Assembly (NCBI GenBank): GCA_028688905.1
Contig: JAQTXH010000001.1
Span: 62,001-126,000 of the forward strand
DNA from: Acidiphilium sp.
GTDB lineage: Bacteria; Pseudomonadota; Alphaproteobacteria; Acetobacterales; Acetobacteraceae
DNA length: 64,000 nucleotides
Direction of reading: 5' to 3'
Below the pieces are notes generated by a model. The model was not told where the DNA came from. It made no database searches and saw nothing but the letters and a program-made list of their open reading frames with translations. This document shows, piece by piece, positions 1-8,600 of the stretch (its first letter is position 1; every line of letters starts with the position of its first letter). The position numbers were made by a program, and so were the translations under genes.

Positions 1-237
1 CCGATAGCCCGTCTCTGTCATCCAGCGGGCCCGCGCCAGATGGCTTTCATGAACCGTTTTGGCACGGACGGGCTCCTGGGCCGGATTGAGGCCGAAGACA
101 ACTTGGACGACTTCGCGCCAGTCGGCGCCTTCTTCCTCGGCCATCAGCAATCGAAGATAGATCGCCAGATGTTGCTCGTCATAGGCGTTCAAGCGGTCGG
201 TGTGCGGCGGCCGGTCCTGGAAAGGCACCTGAGTCAT
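1..237 (-). CDS. DUF2285-domain protein (QseM-like), C-terminus cut by window edge
   Basis: The visible 79 residues begin MTQVPFQDRPPHTD and continue with the compact helical DUF2285 pattern (ADWREVVQVVFGLNP, then HLARARWM). The ATG is preceded by AGGGGG. Small stand-alone DUF2285 proteins in ICEs are known as QseM-type antiactivators, which bind the DUF2285-containing activator FseA and hold excision and transfer off; others of the family are DNA-binding regulators. The gene diverges from an XRE regulator gene, the same layout as qseM-qseC in ICEMlSymR7A, so a control role for transfer is inferred. Which subfamily it belongs to cannot be settled from the fragment. Confidence 0.8.
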   Translation of the reverse strand, partial: MTQVPFQDRPPHTDRLNAYDEQHLAIYLRLLMAEEEGADWREVVQVVFGLNPAQEPVRAKTVHESHLARARWMTETGYR

Positions 238-285
238 TGCGATCTACCCCCTAGAGATCAAAGCAATGTGTTAGCCATTCATTTA

Positions 286-331
286 CCGCGAATTTTTGCA
301 AGATTTGCGCCGCGAATACTTACACCGCGAT
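286..331. promoter_or_regulatory. Repeated CCGCGAAT-like boxes in divergent promoter region
   Basis: CCGCGAAT occurs at 286-293 and 310-317 and as CCGCGAT at 325-331, spaced 24 and 15 bp, within the intergenic region between the divergent DUF2285 and XRE genes. This could be an operator for one of the two XRE proteins. The spacing is irregular and the motif is short, so the call is weak. Confidence 0.3.
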
Positions 332-414
332 GCTTGGGGCGCATCACGTTGCTCGCGGAAATGGCAAACTGAGGCCTCCGCAGCGTCGATGAATAGCAAG
401 GGCATGTATGAATC

Positions 415-443
415 GGAACGATCATTCCTGGAACGATAGTTCC
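415..443. promoter_or_regulatory. Tandem imperfect palindromes, likely operator of the XRE gene
   Basis: Two 14-bp boxes, GGAACGATCATTCC (415-428, one mismatch from a perfect arm) and GGAACGATAGTTCC (430-443, perfect 5-bp arms), lie in direct tandem at a 15-bp pitch. They end 21 bp before the preferred start of the XRE gene. Paired dyads just upstream of a small Cro-like gene are the usual operator layout for autoregulation. The position also argues against an upstream ATG at 408 being the real start. Confidence 0.6.
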
Positions 444-464
444 TATTTCGGCTCCATCATCGCC

Positions 465-710
465 ATGGATCTTAAGGAGGTCATGGCGGTCAATCTGCGT
501 CGGTTGCGTCATGCGAAAGGGATGACGCAAGAGGAATTGGCCGAAAGGGCCGGGTTGAGCGCCCGGTACGTCGGAGGGATCGAACGCGCCGACGTCTCGG
601 CGAGCGTGACGGTGCTCGGCCGGATCGCGGAGGCGCTCGAAGTGGAAGCAACCGAACTGGTGCGCGCCGTGCCCGTGAAGGCTCGGAAAAAGGCGGCGGT
701 CGAGCCTTAG
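465..710 (+). CDS. XRE-family (Cro/cI-like) regulator, QseC-like
   Basis: This 81-residue protein is almost entirely one helix-turn-helix domain: NLRRLRHAKGMTQEELAERAGLS is followed by the recognition-helix region SARYVGGIER and ends with a short basic tail. It diverges from the DUF2285 gene, as qseC does from qseM in ICEMlSymR7A, where QseC sets the quorum-sensing-dependent transfer switch. The ATG at 465 was chosen because the first possible ATG (408) lies upstream of the operator-like palindromes and adds a tail unlike the family. Function as an autoregulator and controller of the neighbouring gene is inferred. Confidence 0.8.
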   Translation: MDLKEVMAVNLRRLRHAKGMTQEELAERAGLSARYVGGIERADVSASVTVLGRIAEALEVEATELVRAVPVKARKKAAVEP

Positions 711-729
711 TTTCTGTGACGACTGCGGT

Positions 730-942
730 TCACGTCTCGCGCCGGAAGAATTCGACAGGGTCCGCTTCAAGGACCTCGGCGAGCTTCTCCAGCATGTCGA
801 CGGTCGCGGAGTGCTGTTCGCGCTCCAGCATGCCAACATAGTTGCGATTGATGCCCGCACGGTCGGCAAGCTCCTCCTGCGACATGCTTTTGGCATGTCT
901 CAGTCTTCGCAGATTCGTGGCGACGATCTCCCGCAAGCTCAT
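730..942 (-). CDS. Second small XRE-family regulator
   Basis: A 70-residue helix-turn-helix protein starting MSLREIVATNLRRLRHAK, with SQEELADRAGINRNYVGMLER as the DNA-binding helices and VEFFRR at the end. It is related to the XRE protein at 465-710 but clearly distinct. The two genes are convergent, 19 bp apart. A GTG at 963 could add seven residues (MARRSHR); ATG 942 is preferred by likeness to the family. A TATATT box and a perfect palindrome sit directly upstream, suggesting short-leader transcription and autoregulation. Confidence 0.8.
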   Translation of the reverse strand: MSLREIVATNLRRLRHAKSMSQEELADRAGINRNYVGMLEREQHSATVDMLEKLAEVLEADPVEFFRRET

Positions 943-976
943 GCGGTGAGATCGCCGTGCCACCTAATATACTGCC

Positions 977-992
977 ACCTAGTGAACTAGGT
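977..992. promoter_or_regulatory. Perfect palindrome upstream of XRE gene (candidate operator)
   Basis: ACCTAGTGAACTAGGT has 7-bp perfect arms around a GA centre. On the minus strand it lies immediately before a TATATT-like -10 element of the XRE gene ending at 942. A half-site is repeated nearer the gene, since TGCCACCTA occurs twice. This placement would let the XRE protein shut off its own promoter. Confidence 0.55.
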
Positions 993-1039
993 ATTCCGCC
1001 CGTTCAAGGTTGGCGGTCGCTCTTGGAGCATAAGGCGAT

Positions 1040-1066
1040 GCCCCGCCCGGACCAGCCGGACGGGGC
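1040..1066 (-). terminator. GC-rich hairpin after the DUF736 gene
   Basis: GCCCCGCCCGG and CCGGACGGGGC form an 11-bp stem with one mismatch and a 5-nt loop, just beyond the stop codon of the DUF736 gene when read on the minus strand. There is no clear T-run after it, so it may instead be a processing or stability hairpin. Confidence 0.4.
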
Positions 1067-1079
1067 ATTGTAGGCGGGG

Positions 1080-1406
1080 TCAGTCGCTCCGGCGGCCGTT
1101 GGGGCGGGACCAGATCAGGCTGTAGCCTTCGCCCTCTTCGTCGTCGAAGAGGTTGGCGAAGATCGGGGCGGTGAAGCTCGGATCGTCGAGCTTGAGGCCC
1201 AGATAGTCGCGGCCCTCGTTGGAGCGCTTGGCCCAGGCGGCGCCGATCTCGACTCGGCCGACATAGACGCGGTGGCTGGGGCTGTTGTCGCCGGAGCGGG
1301 TGGTTTCGGGGACGATCCGGACGTTCTTGGCCTGGACCGAGAGGGTGACGATTTCGCCGGTGAATTCGTTCGAGCCGGTCTTCTTGAAGGTGCCGATGGT
1401 CGCCAT
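1080..1406 (-). CDS. DUF736 family protein
   Basis: The 108-residue protein begins MATIGTFKKTGSNEFTGEIVTL and contains the family's repeated small beta strands (VRIVPETTRSGDNSPSHRVY, EIGAAWAKRSNEGRDYLGLKLDDPSF). DUF736 genes are near-constant members of alphaproteobacterial conjugative elements, usually close to DUF2285 and XRE genes; their biochemical role is not established. The start is fixed by GGAGAA 6 nt upstream. The open frame continues upstream but without a likely start. A structured leader lies 115 nt upstream of the ATG and shares features with the leader of the DUF2493 gene. Confidence 0.9.
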   Translation of the reverse strand: MATIGTFKKTGSNEFTGEIVTLSVQAKNVRIVPETTRSGDNSPSHRVYVGRVEIGAAWAKRSNEGRDYLGLKLDDPSFTAPIFANLFDDEEGEGYSLIWSRPNGRRSD

Positions 1407-1997
1407 GGTAGTTCTCCTTGATCTTTGTTTCCGAGCCCGCACCATTGCGGCCTCGATGGTGATCGAAGGGCCGGAGGCGATCGACGGCGCACCCCGAAGG
1501 GGCTCGACAGCAAAGGAGGGGCTTTCTTGTCTCGCGAGGAATGACGGCGCAGCCGGCAGGGGAAGAAAGTTTTGACGCCGCTGTTGCGCCATAGGCGGTC
1601 GAGGCTTCAGCCGGCCTTCGGCCAGATCAATCCATCGAAGAGGCCGTTCGGTGCGCTCGGCCTGACAGAGCTGACATCAAGGGGAACTTGGCGACTTTCG
1701 AGTCACCGCGGAGGCTGGCGAGTAAATTCGACGGTGTTCTGTCCCCGACCAGGCAAACCGACGGATCTCCTGTTTCCGAGGCCAAGCTTCGGCTGTACGC
1801 CCTGCCTCGCACTTCGTTGGCCGTATGCGTGAGACCTCGCCACCTGGGCCAGACACCTCGACGGCCTGCCACGACGCCCGGTATTCTGCGACGACGCGGC
1901 GAGTTCCGACGCCGCACGGCCCTCATTCCGTGTTCGACGACGAGGACGGCGGGGATGCGGAAGCCTGATCCAGCCCCGCCCCGTCGACGTGATGGTG
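1407..1997. other. 591-bp region without a convincing gene; holds the DUF736 leader
   Basis: Open frames cross this stretch on both strands, but their translations are arginine/proline-rich and look like GC-driven noise, and none has a good ribosome site. The half nearest DUF736 holds a leader hairpin (1522-1569) and a second small hairpin with the loop CCCCGAAGGGG near 1494-1504. In the remainder (about 1600-1997) I see nothing recognisable. Confidence 0.6.
1522..1569 (-). ncRNA. Structured leader element A, copy 1 (DUF736 leader)
   Basis: On the minus strand a 7-bp stem (CTTTCTT with AAGAAAG) encloses a GC-rich inner part and the single-stranded sequence TCGCGAGAC next to the 3' arm. A second element at 4411-4474 has the same TCGCGAGAC in the same place but a different stem (CTATTTT with AAAATAG), that is, compensatory changes. 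Both lie about 115-125 nt before a start codon. This pattern is expected for a conserved cis-acting RNA. The function is unknown. Confidence 0.55.
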
Positions 1998-2438
1998 TCA
2001 GCCCCGCGCCAAGCCCTGTCCGGCTGGTCCGGGCGCGGCCATTCCGGTGAAGCGGACGAACGCCGTGACGCTGACAGCGACCGCGCCGATGACAGCGAAG
2101 ATCGTCTGCCAGGTTGGTGAAGGCATCGCCATCTGGGCGATTCCATGCGTGGCGCTGTAGCCAGCGACGGTGGCGGGCGCGACATAGAGAAGGATGATCA
2201 GGAGCCGAGCCCACGCCCATGGCACAACGGCGAGCGCAAGCTGGCCAAGGCCAAAGGTGACGCCGCCGGCTACAAGACCCACGGCAATGCCGCCGAGCAC
2301 GCCGGCCCCCGTGTGAAAGGCCCAGATGCCGATCGTCAGACCGGCGAAAAACGGCAGTGCGAACACAGCGAGGGTGAACAGCAGCCAGCAGATAAAGCCG
2401 ATGCCGACGATGACGAGGAGTGGTCCGAAGATGATCAT
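1998..2438 (-). CDS. Conserved polytopic membrane protein of the element
   Basis: This 146-residue protein starts MIIFGPLLVIVGIGFICWLL and has about four or five hydrophobic segments (two near the N-terminus, a glycine-rich one around residues 45-65, then LIILLYVAPATVAGYS and a final one ending in TAFVRFTGM). No catalytic motif is visible. The start has a GGAG sequence 9-12 nt upstream. It is followed upstream by another small membrane protein gene in the same direction. I cannot assign a function; a role in the cell envelope during transfer is possible but unsupported. Confidence 0.75.
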   Translation of the reverse strand: MIIFGPLLVIVGIGFICWLLFTLAVFALPFFAGLTIGIWAFHTGAGVLGGIAVGLVAGGVTFGLGQLALAVVPWAWARLLIILLYVAPATVAGYSATHGIAQMAMPSPTWQTIFAVIGAVAVSVTAFVRFTGMAAPGPAGQGLARG

Positions 2439-2586
2439 GGCGGTGTACTCCGTGAGATAGAGGTCTGACGGTCGCGCCTTCCACCACCACCACGGCGCGA
2501 CCGTGAGTATAGCCGCAAACAGGCGCCTGCGGGAGCGGAAATCCCGCTGGCCCTGTGCGGTCCAGCTTGCGTGGGGATGCGCCCCT

Positions 2587-2754
2587 TCATGGTTGGAAGG
2601 GGTCGAATTCGTGGATGACGGCGGCGGGATCGCCGTCATATTCGGCGGCCAGCATGACGCCGAAGTTGCCAGCGTCAGCATGAAAGACGACGACGCAGAC
2701 CATGAGAGTGATGGCGAGGTTCCAGCCGTTAGCGAATGCGAGGGCTTGAGACAT
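2587..2754 (-). CDS. Small single-span membrane protein
   Basis: A 55-residue protein with one hydrophobic segment (NLAITLMVCVVVFHADAG) and an acidic C-terminus ending HEFDPFQP. The ATG has AGGAG 8 nt upstream. The open frame runs on upstream, but that part overlaps a strongly structured leader. It probably forms a unit with the membrane protein gene downstream of it (148 bp apart). Function unknown. Confidence 0.65.
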   Translation of the reverse strand: MSQALAFANGWNLAITLMVCVVVFHADAGNFGVMLAAEYDGDPAAVIHEFDPFQP

Positions 2755-3074
2755 TGATCCGGCTCCTGTGCTGAGGCGGGGACCATCCCCGCGCGACAGG
2801 CGCCCGATGTGTTCGGCCGAGGGCCGCAATCACCGCGAAGGCGAAGACGCTGCGGCGGCACGCTTCGCGTAAGCCGACCCTTTACGGGTTGATGGCGTCA
2901 GGCCCTCGGCCGGACCAAGGATCAGCGCTGATAGACGCGGGGTGGCGCCCGCCGGCAGGAGCCGCCACTCAAAGGCCGTCGCGGACAATGCATGGAACCT
3001 CGTTGTCCTCACGGTGCGCTGGCCGATCGGCTAAGGTGTGCTTACGAGTCGACATGATGGTTGAGGCCTGCGGC
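2755..3074. other. Gap with a large nested hairpin leader
   Basis: No gene is convincing here. On the minus strand CGGCCGAGGGCC at 2814-2825 pairs perfectly with GGCCCTCGGCCG at 2901-2912 over 12 bp, and inside it CGCGAAG (2834-2840) pairs with CTTCGCG (2863-2869), with a further small hairpin at 2877-2889. The structure ends 60 nt before the start of the small membrane protein gene, so it is its likely 5' leader. Confidence 0.6.
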
Positions 3075-3284
3075 ATGGCGGAATTCACGGGACGCGACCT
3101 GCACCTGGTGAAGAAGGCGCTCGCCATTGCGGTGCTGGCGATCGAGCGGCAGCCGGGGCCGTTTCAATCGGCGTCCGATCAGAGCGATATGAAGGCGCTG
3201 CTCGACGGCCTGATCGAGAATGATGCGGAGTTGGCGCACTATGCTCGCGCGGCCCGGATCGCGGTGACGGGTGAACCGGACTGA
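3075..3284 (+). CDS. Small conserved helical protein
   Basis: A 69-residue protein, MAEFTGRDLHLVKKALAIAV onward, containing a helical repeat-like core (ERQPGPFQSASDQSDMKALLDGLIEN, then HYARAARIAV). It is the only plus-strand gene in this part of the element and converges on the DUF2493 gene. The ATG at 3075 has GAGG 11 nt upstream; an ATG seven codons earlier is possible. I do not recognise the function. Confidence 0.65.
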   Translation: MAEFTGRDLHLVKKALAIAVLAIERQPGPFQSASDQSDMKALLDGLIENDAELAHYARAARIAVTGEPD

Positions 3285-3357
3285 AAGGCGGTCTTGCGGA
3301 AAGCCGGTGATCCGCCTTTGCGGTTCGACGTCAATACGTATTGAGAAAAGGCGGCGC

Positions 3358-4287
3358 TCACGCGCCGCCGAACTTCCAGACCGGGATGCCGAGCTTCTTC
3401 GCCTTGTCGGCGAGGTTGTCCTGGATGCCGGTGCCAGGGAAGTGCAGGACGCCGATCGGCAGGGTCTCCAGCAATGTGTCGTTGCGCTTGAACGGCGCGG
3501 CCTTGGCGTGCTTCGTCCAGTCGGGTTTGAAGGCGATCTGCGTGACCTTCCGGTGGTCGGCCCATTTGGCGGCAATCAGCTCGGCGCCCTTGGGCGATCC
3601 GCCGTGCAGCAGCACCATGTCCGGATGCTTGGCGTGGACCTGATCGAGCTTGGCCCAGACCAGCCGATGATCGTTGAAGTCGAGCCCGCCGGTGAGTGCG
3701 ACCTTCGGACCCGGAGGCAGGAGCACCTGGTTGTCGGCGCGCTTCTTGGCGCTGAGGAAGTCGCGGCTGTCGATCATCGCCGAGGTCAGATTGCGATGGT
3801 TGACCTTCGACCCGTTGCGCGGCCGCCAAGCCGAGTGGGTGTGGCGCTCGAAGTGATCGGCGGCCTGGTCGCGCATCAGCTCGAAGGCGTTGCGGCGTTC
3901 GATCAGCGTCTGACCTTCCGCCGTCAGGCGTTCCAGCTCGACGGACTTGACCTCGCTGCCATCCTGTTCCCGTTGCGAGCGTTGCTGCGCCAGCTCGTTG
4001 TCATCGAGTTCACGCTCGATCCGGTCGATGGCCCGGTGGAAGACGTTCACCGTCGACCAGAGCAGGTCCTCGAGGTCGGGTTCGAGGCGAGTATCGGCAA
4101 GCGCCACCACGAGGGCATCGAAGATGTCGGAGATGCTGCCCGCGAGGATGTTCGCTTCGGGAAGCGGCCTGGGGTCGGGTTCGTCGTTGAAGGGACGGTA
4201 GCCATAGAGCTGGAGTTCGTGAAGGACCTGGTCGGTCGGGGATGAGGTGTGATGCGGCTCGAAATCGTCGTCGTGGTCGGTGGTCAT
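3358..4287 (-). CDS. DUF2493 (SLOG-like) domain protein
   Basis: The 309-residue protein has an acidic N-terminus (MTTDHDDDFEPHH), a helical middle with coiled-coil character around residues 75-150, and a C-terminal DUF2493 domain (VALTGGLDFNDHRLVWAKLD, then MVLLHGGSPKGAELIAAKWA and a final VLHFPGTGIQDNLADKAKKLGIP). The C-terminal glycine-rich turns are those of the SLOG nucleotide-binding superfamily. DUF2493 proteins are common in such mobile elements, but the ligand and role are not known. The start is supported by AAGGAAAG upstream. A structured leader of family A lies 123 nt upstream. Confidence 0.85.
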   Translation of the reverse strand: MTTDHDDDFEPHHTSSPTDQVLHELQLYGYRPFNDEPDPRPLPEANILAGSISDIFDALVVALADTRLEPDLEDLLWSTVNVFHRAIDRIERELDDNELAQQRSQREQDGSEVKSVELERLTAEGQTLIERRNAFELMRDQAADHFERHTHSAWRPRNGSKVNHRNLTSAMIDSRDFLSAKKRADNQVLLPPGPKVALTGGLDFNDHRLVWAKLDQVHAKHPDMVLLHGGSPKGAELIAAKWADHRKVTQIAFKPDWTKHAKAAPFKRNDTLLETLPIGVLHFPGTGIQDNLADKAKKLGIPVWKFGGA

Positions 4288-4410
4288 CGCGGCTTTCCTT
4301 GTCGGATCGGCCGCGCCCATCGCGGCCTTCATGGCGACGAAGGCGGCGGGCGGAACGGACCTGCACCCGCAGCGCAGTGGAGGGCCGAAGCCTCGGCGGA
4401 GGACCGCAGG

Positions 4411-4474
4411 GGGCCGACTATTTTGTCTCGCGATGGAAAGGCGGCCTTGGCCGCCGCCGGAAAATAGTCGGCCC
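4411..4474 (-). ncRNA. Structured leader element A, copy 2 (DUF2493 leader)
   Basis: The arms GGGCCGACTATTTT (4411-4424) and AAAATAGTCGGCCC (4461-4474) pair perfectly over 14 bp. Inside is a perfect GC hairpin (GGCGGCC TT GGCCGCC, 4440-4455). On the minus strand TCGCGAGAC lies directly before the 3' arm, exactly as in the DUF736 leader, while the stem sequence differs by compensating changes. The remaining gap between 4288 and 4616 holds no convincing gene. Confidence 0.6.
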
Positions 4475-4616
4475 ACAAGGTTGCCGGTCCGGGCCGCTTG
4501 CTGCCCGATCGCCCTCTCAGAAGGCCGTGGGCGTGGTCCTCTCCGACGCTGAGGGAAAGCATGACCGCCGACCGTGTGGCGTCGACGCTGCCGCGCCACC
4601 CCTCATCCCGTTTCGG

Positions 4617-5672
4617 CTATGCCGCCGGTTCCATGAAGCGGGCGACGTCCTGCGCCGCGATCTGCACCCGGCTTGCCGCCCGAAGCGTGTCGATCCCGAG
4701 CAGCCGGAGATCTTCGTTGAAGTCGCCGAGCCGTGGCGAGATCACGATCGCCTCGATCCCGACCTCCTGCGCTCGCTCGATCAACGTCGCCATCGCAAAA
4801 TCGCCTGCCGAATCGTCGTCGCGAGCGATGTAGAGTCGGCGCAACGTGTCCGGGAACAGGAGGGCGGAGAGGTGTGCAGCCGAGAGCGCCGCGACCATCG
4901 GGAGGGTCGGCAAGACGCATCGTAACGACAGCATCGTCTCGATGCCCTCACCGGCCGCCATCACTTCGCCCGCCACGCCAAATCGAACCGCGTGACCGAG
5001 GAGGTCGCCCATCGCCCGCCTCGGCGTGTCGATCGGCGCCTTGCCGAGCGTCGCCTCGCTGAAACCGCCTGGATCGAGCCAGGTGCGATGCGCGCCGGTC
5101 AGATGCCCCGCGAGATCGGTGACGGAAGCGATCATCGCCGGCCAGGTCTCGGTCGGGGAATGATCGTCCGGCCGATAGTAGCAGCGTGGGTGGAAGCGGA
5201 GGCTCCCGATTGCGTGCAAAGCCGCAATGCCGCGATTACGGAGATACGCTTCTACGAGAGTACGAGACATCGGCTGCGACATGGCGAACAGTCGCCGTGC
5301 CGCCTCCGGCGATCCAGTTGGAGCGGCTGGCGCTCGCGATCGATGCGGATTCGGCTCGGGCTCGGGATGCGGCAGACTGAGGAACGAACGCGCCTCATCG
5401 GCAACGTCCTTGAAGTCGACCAGGCCGCAGTTCTCGCGGATCACATCGAGCAGGTCGCCATGTTCGCCGGTGGCGGCGTCGGTCCATTTGCCGGCAGGCC
5501 CTTTCACCGACTCTTTGAGCCGGACGAACATCGAGCGGCCAGGCGTGTTGCGGGCGTCGCCTACAAGCCAATAGCCGCCCTCCCGTCGGCCGGAGGAGAG
5601 GTAATGGCGGCACACCGCCTCGGCATCGCGCGCGAGACGCTGGGCCAGTTCGGACGCGTCATGGCGTGCCAT
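4617..5672 (-). CDS. DUF7146/toprim domain protein (primase-like)
   Basis: The 351-residue protein starts MARHDASELAQRLARDAEAV. The N-terminal half has the KWTDAATGEHGDLLDVIR pattern seen in primase-like proteins of mobile elements. The C-terminal half is a toprim fold with the catalytic glutamate in AGEGIETMLSL and the metal-binding acidic cluster in YIARDDDSAGDFA. No zinc-ribbon cysteines are visible at the N-terminus, so it may need a partner or act on partly opened DNA. Its ATG shares one base with the stop codon of the upstream helicase gene, so the two are translationally coupled, suggesting a shared role in DNA priming or repair during transfer. Confidence 0.85.
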   Translation of the reverse strand: MARHDASELAQRLARDAEAVCRHYLSSGRREGGYWLVGDARNTPGRSMFVRLKESVKGPAGKWTDAATGEHGDLLDVIRENCGLVDFKDVADEARSFLSLPHPEPEPNPHRSRAPAAPTGSPEAARRLFAMSQPMSRTLVEAYLRNRGIAALHAIGSLRFHPRCYYRPDDHSPTETWPAMIASVTDLAGHLTGAHRTWLDPGGFSEATLGKAPIDTPRRAMGDLLGHAVRFGVAGEVMAAGEGIETMLSLRCVLPTLPMVAALSAAHLSALLFPDTLRRLYIARDDDSAGDFAMATLIERAQEVGIEAIVISPRLGDFNEDLRLLGIDTLRAASRVQIAAQDVARFMEPAA

Positions 5673-8600
5673 CACGCGGCCTCCCGCTCGCCGATGCGCT
5701 CGACAGGATAATGGTCGAGGACTTTCATCAGCACATCGGCACCGCTCGGATCGGTCGGCACGAACATCCGCAGCTTCCACGAGATGATCTCGCTGAAGAG
5801 GCCGTAGGCGCGCAGGCGGTCCCGCATCGTGTCGGTGAAGCCCGACAGCTCGATGCGGTGAGCGCCCATGACGCGCGCGCGATGGAGCTGCAAGCCCTCG
5901 GCGAGATCGAGAACGGTGCGGCCCTCCATCAGCGCCGCGAAGGCCGCATCCGGCGTCAGGGCGATGGTCCCGGTCACCGACGCGTTCGCCGCCCAGGCCG
6001 GCGAGACCCTTCGGCCGATGATGCGCTCACCCGCGTCGGTCTGGAGCCGATAGACCCGCGTCGACTCGTTCGGGAGCCGTCGCCAGATCGGTAGCAAGAG
6101 GCCGGCGACGACATGAATCGTGCTGTCGGCGAACTCGGGGACCTCAGACACTTCGCGAGCCCAAGTCGCGGCGAAAGCGTCCCGCTCCGCCGCCTGCCAG
6201 TGGCTGTCGTCCATCATCTTCAGCGACGCGTGATGATGCTCCAGCGGCCGGATCAGACGAACGCGGCGTTCGATCTCGCCATCGTCGAGCATCAGGCTCG
6301 GCGCCGGGATCTGCACGGCGGCGCGGCCCGAGCGCTCATTGACCAGCAGCGCGGCGCGGGGATCGGCGAGATGGCCCAACGCCTCATCGAGCGTCACCGG
6401 CCGATTGCGCCGGCGCTCGGTGATGGTGAGCAGCCGGGTCTCCGCGCCCGTCGCGGGATGGGTGTAAATCGCCCGGCGATCGGTGACGACGAAGCTTTCG
6501 GCCCGTAGCGTCTCCAAGCCGAGGTCATAGACGCCGCTGGCGATGGCGCCCTCGACCTTGGCGTTCAGCAACTGCTCGAACGCCGTAAAGAGCACGCCCT
6601 GCAGCTCGATGGTGAGCGCCAGCAGGCGGTTGAGGAACGTCGTGATCGGCGGCAGCTCGTCCTTGATGCCGCTCGCGTCCATGAGCTTGAGGCCCGTGGT
6701 GGCCTCGAACATCTGGAGCGAGCAGCCTTCGATCTTGCCGCGCACGAGCAGCATGTAGAGCTGGCGCAGCGCGTCGCGGGCGTAGTGGGATTCCAGATTG
6801 TCTTCGGGTCGGAATAAGCCCTGCCCCCCGGTCTGGCGCTGACCGCGCGTGATCGCGCCGAGCGTGTCCAGGCGGCGGGCGATGGTCGAGAGGAAGCGCT
6901 TCTCGGCCTTCACGTCCGTGGCGATCGGCCGGAACAGCGGCGGCTGCGCCTGGTTGGTGCGGTTGGTCCGCCCGAGGCCCTGGATCGCGGCGTCGGCCTT
7001 CCAGCCGGGTTCGAGCAGATAGTGGACGCGCAGCCGCCGGTTCCGCGCCGACAGTTCGGCGTGGTAACTGCGGCCCGTCCCGCCCGCCTCCGAGAACACA
7101 AGGATGCGCTTCAGGTCATCCATGAAGGCGGCGGTCTCGGCGAGGTTGGCGGATGCCGCGCGGTTCTCCACGACGAGGCGGTCACCCTTGCGCACCACGC
7201 GGCGCGAGCGTCCGGTCACTTCGGCGACGAGGTCCGTGCCGAAGCGCTGGACGATCTGGTCGAGCGCGCCGGGCACGGGCGGAAGCGATGCGAGCCGCTC
7301 GATCAGTTCGTTGCGTCGGGCGACGGCCTCTCGGCTCTCGACCGGCTGGCCATCGCGAAAGACGGGCCGGGACGAGAGATTCCCTTCGCTGTCGGTGAAC
7401 GGCTCGTAGAGCTGCACCGGGAAGGAATGAGCGAGGTAGTCGAGAACATACTCGCGCGGCGTGATGTCGACGCGGATGTCGTTCCATTCCTCGGTCGGGA
7501 TCTCGGCGAGCCGGCGTTCCATCAGCGCTTCGCCGGTCGAGACGATTTGCACCACGGCGGCATGGCCGTCGGCCAGGTCCTGATCGATCCTGCGGATCAG
7601 GGTCGGCGTCTTCATCGACGTGAGCAGATGGCCGAAGAAGCGCTGCTTGGCGCTCTCGAAGGCCGAGCGGGCGGCGGACTTCGCCTGCGCGTTCAGCGTC
7701 CCGCTCTCGCCGGTGATGTTGGCGGCCTGCATCGCCGCGTCGAGGTGATTGTGGATGATGGAGAACGCGCCGGCATAGGCGTCGTAGACCCGACGCTGCT
7801 CGTCGGTGAGTGGGTGCTCGACCAGCTCGTATTCGACGCCGTCATAGGAGAGCGAACGGGCGGTGTAGAGTCCGAGCGACCGGAGATCGCGGGCCAACAC
7901 CTCCATGGCGGCGACACCGCCATCCTCGATCGCCGCGACGAATTCGGCGCGCGTGGCGAAGGGAAAATCCTCGCCACCCCAGAGGCCGAGCCGCTGGGCG
8001 TAGGCGAGATTGTGGACGGTCGTTGCGCCGGTCGCCGACACATAGACCACGCGCGCGTCCGGCAGCGCGTGCTGCAAGCGCAAGCCCGCGCGGCCCTGCT
8101 GCGAGGGCGCGACATCGCCCCGCTCCCCCTTGCCGCCACCGGCGTTCTGCATGGCGTGGCTCTCGTCGAAAATGATCACTCCATCGAAATCGGAGCCCAA
8201 CCATTCAACGATCTGCCGGACGCGGGAAAGCTTCTCGCCGCGGTCGTCGGACCGCAGCGTAGCGTAGGTTAAAAATAGGACGCCTTCGGCGAGACGGATC
8301 GGCTTGCCCTGGGGGAACCGCGAGAGGGGCGTGATCAGCAGGCGCTCCATGCCGAGGGCCGACCAGTCGCGCTGGGCGTCCTCGAGCAGCTTGTCGGACT
8401 TCGAGATCCAGACCGCCTTGCGCCGGCCCTTCAACCAGTTGTCGAGGATGATGCAGGCTGACTGGCGCCCCTTGCCCGCGCCAGTGCCGTCGCCGAGCAT
8501 GAAGCCCCGGCGAAAGCGGACGGCGCTCGGCGCATCGTCACGGGCGGCGGTGACGAGATCGAAGGTCTCGTCCACCGTCCACGCGCCGGCGAGATAGTCG

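Noticed and set aside
3271-4245. Long plus-strand frame opposite the DUF2493 gene
   Set aside because: The minus-strand gene has family motifs, ribosome site and leader; the plus-strand translation has none.
7022-8272. Long open frame (416 codons) opposite the giant helicase gene
   Set aside because: It lies entirely antisense to conserved helicase sequence; the translation has no domain and reflects GC-rich third positions.
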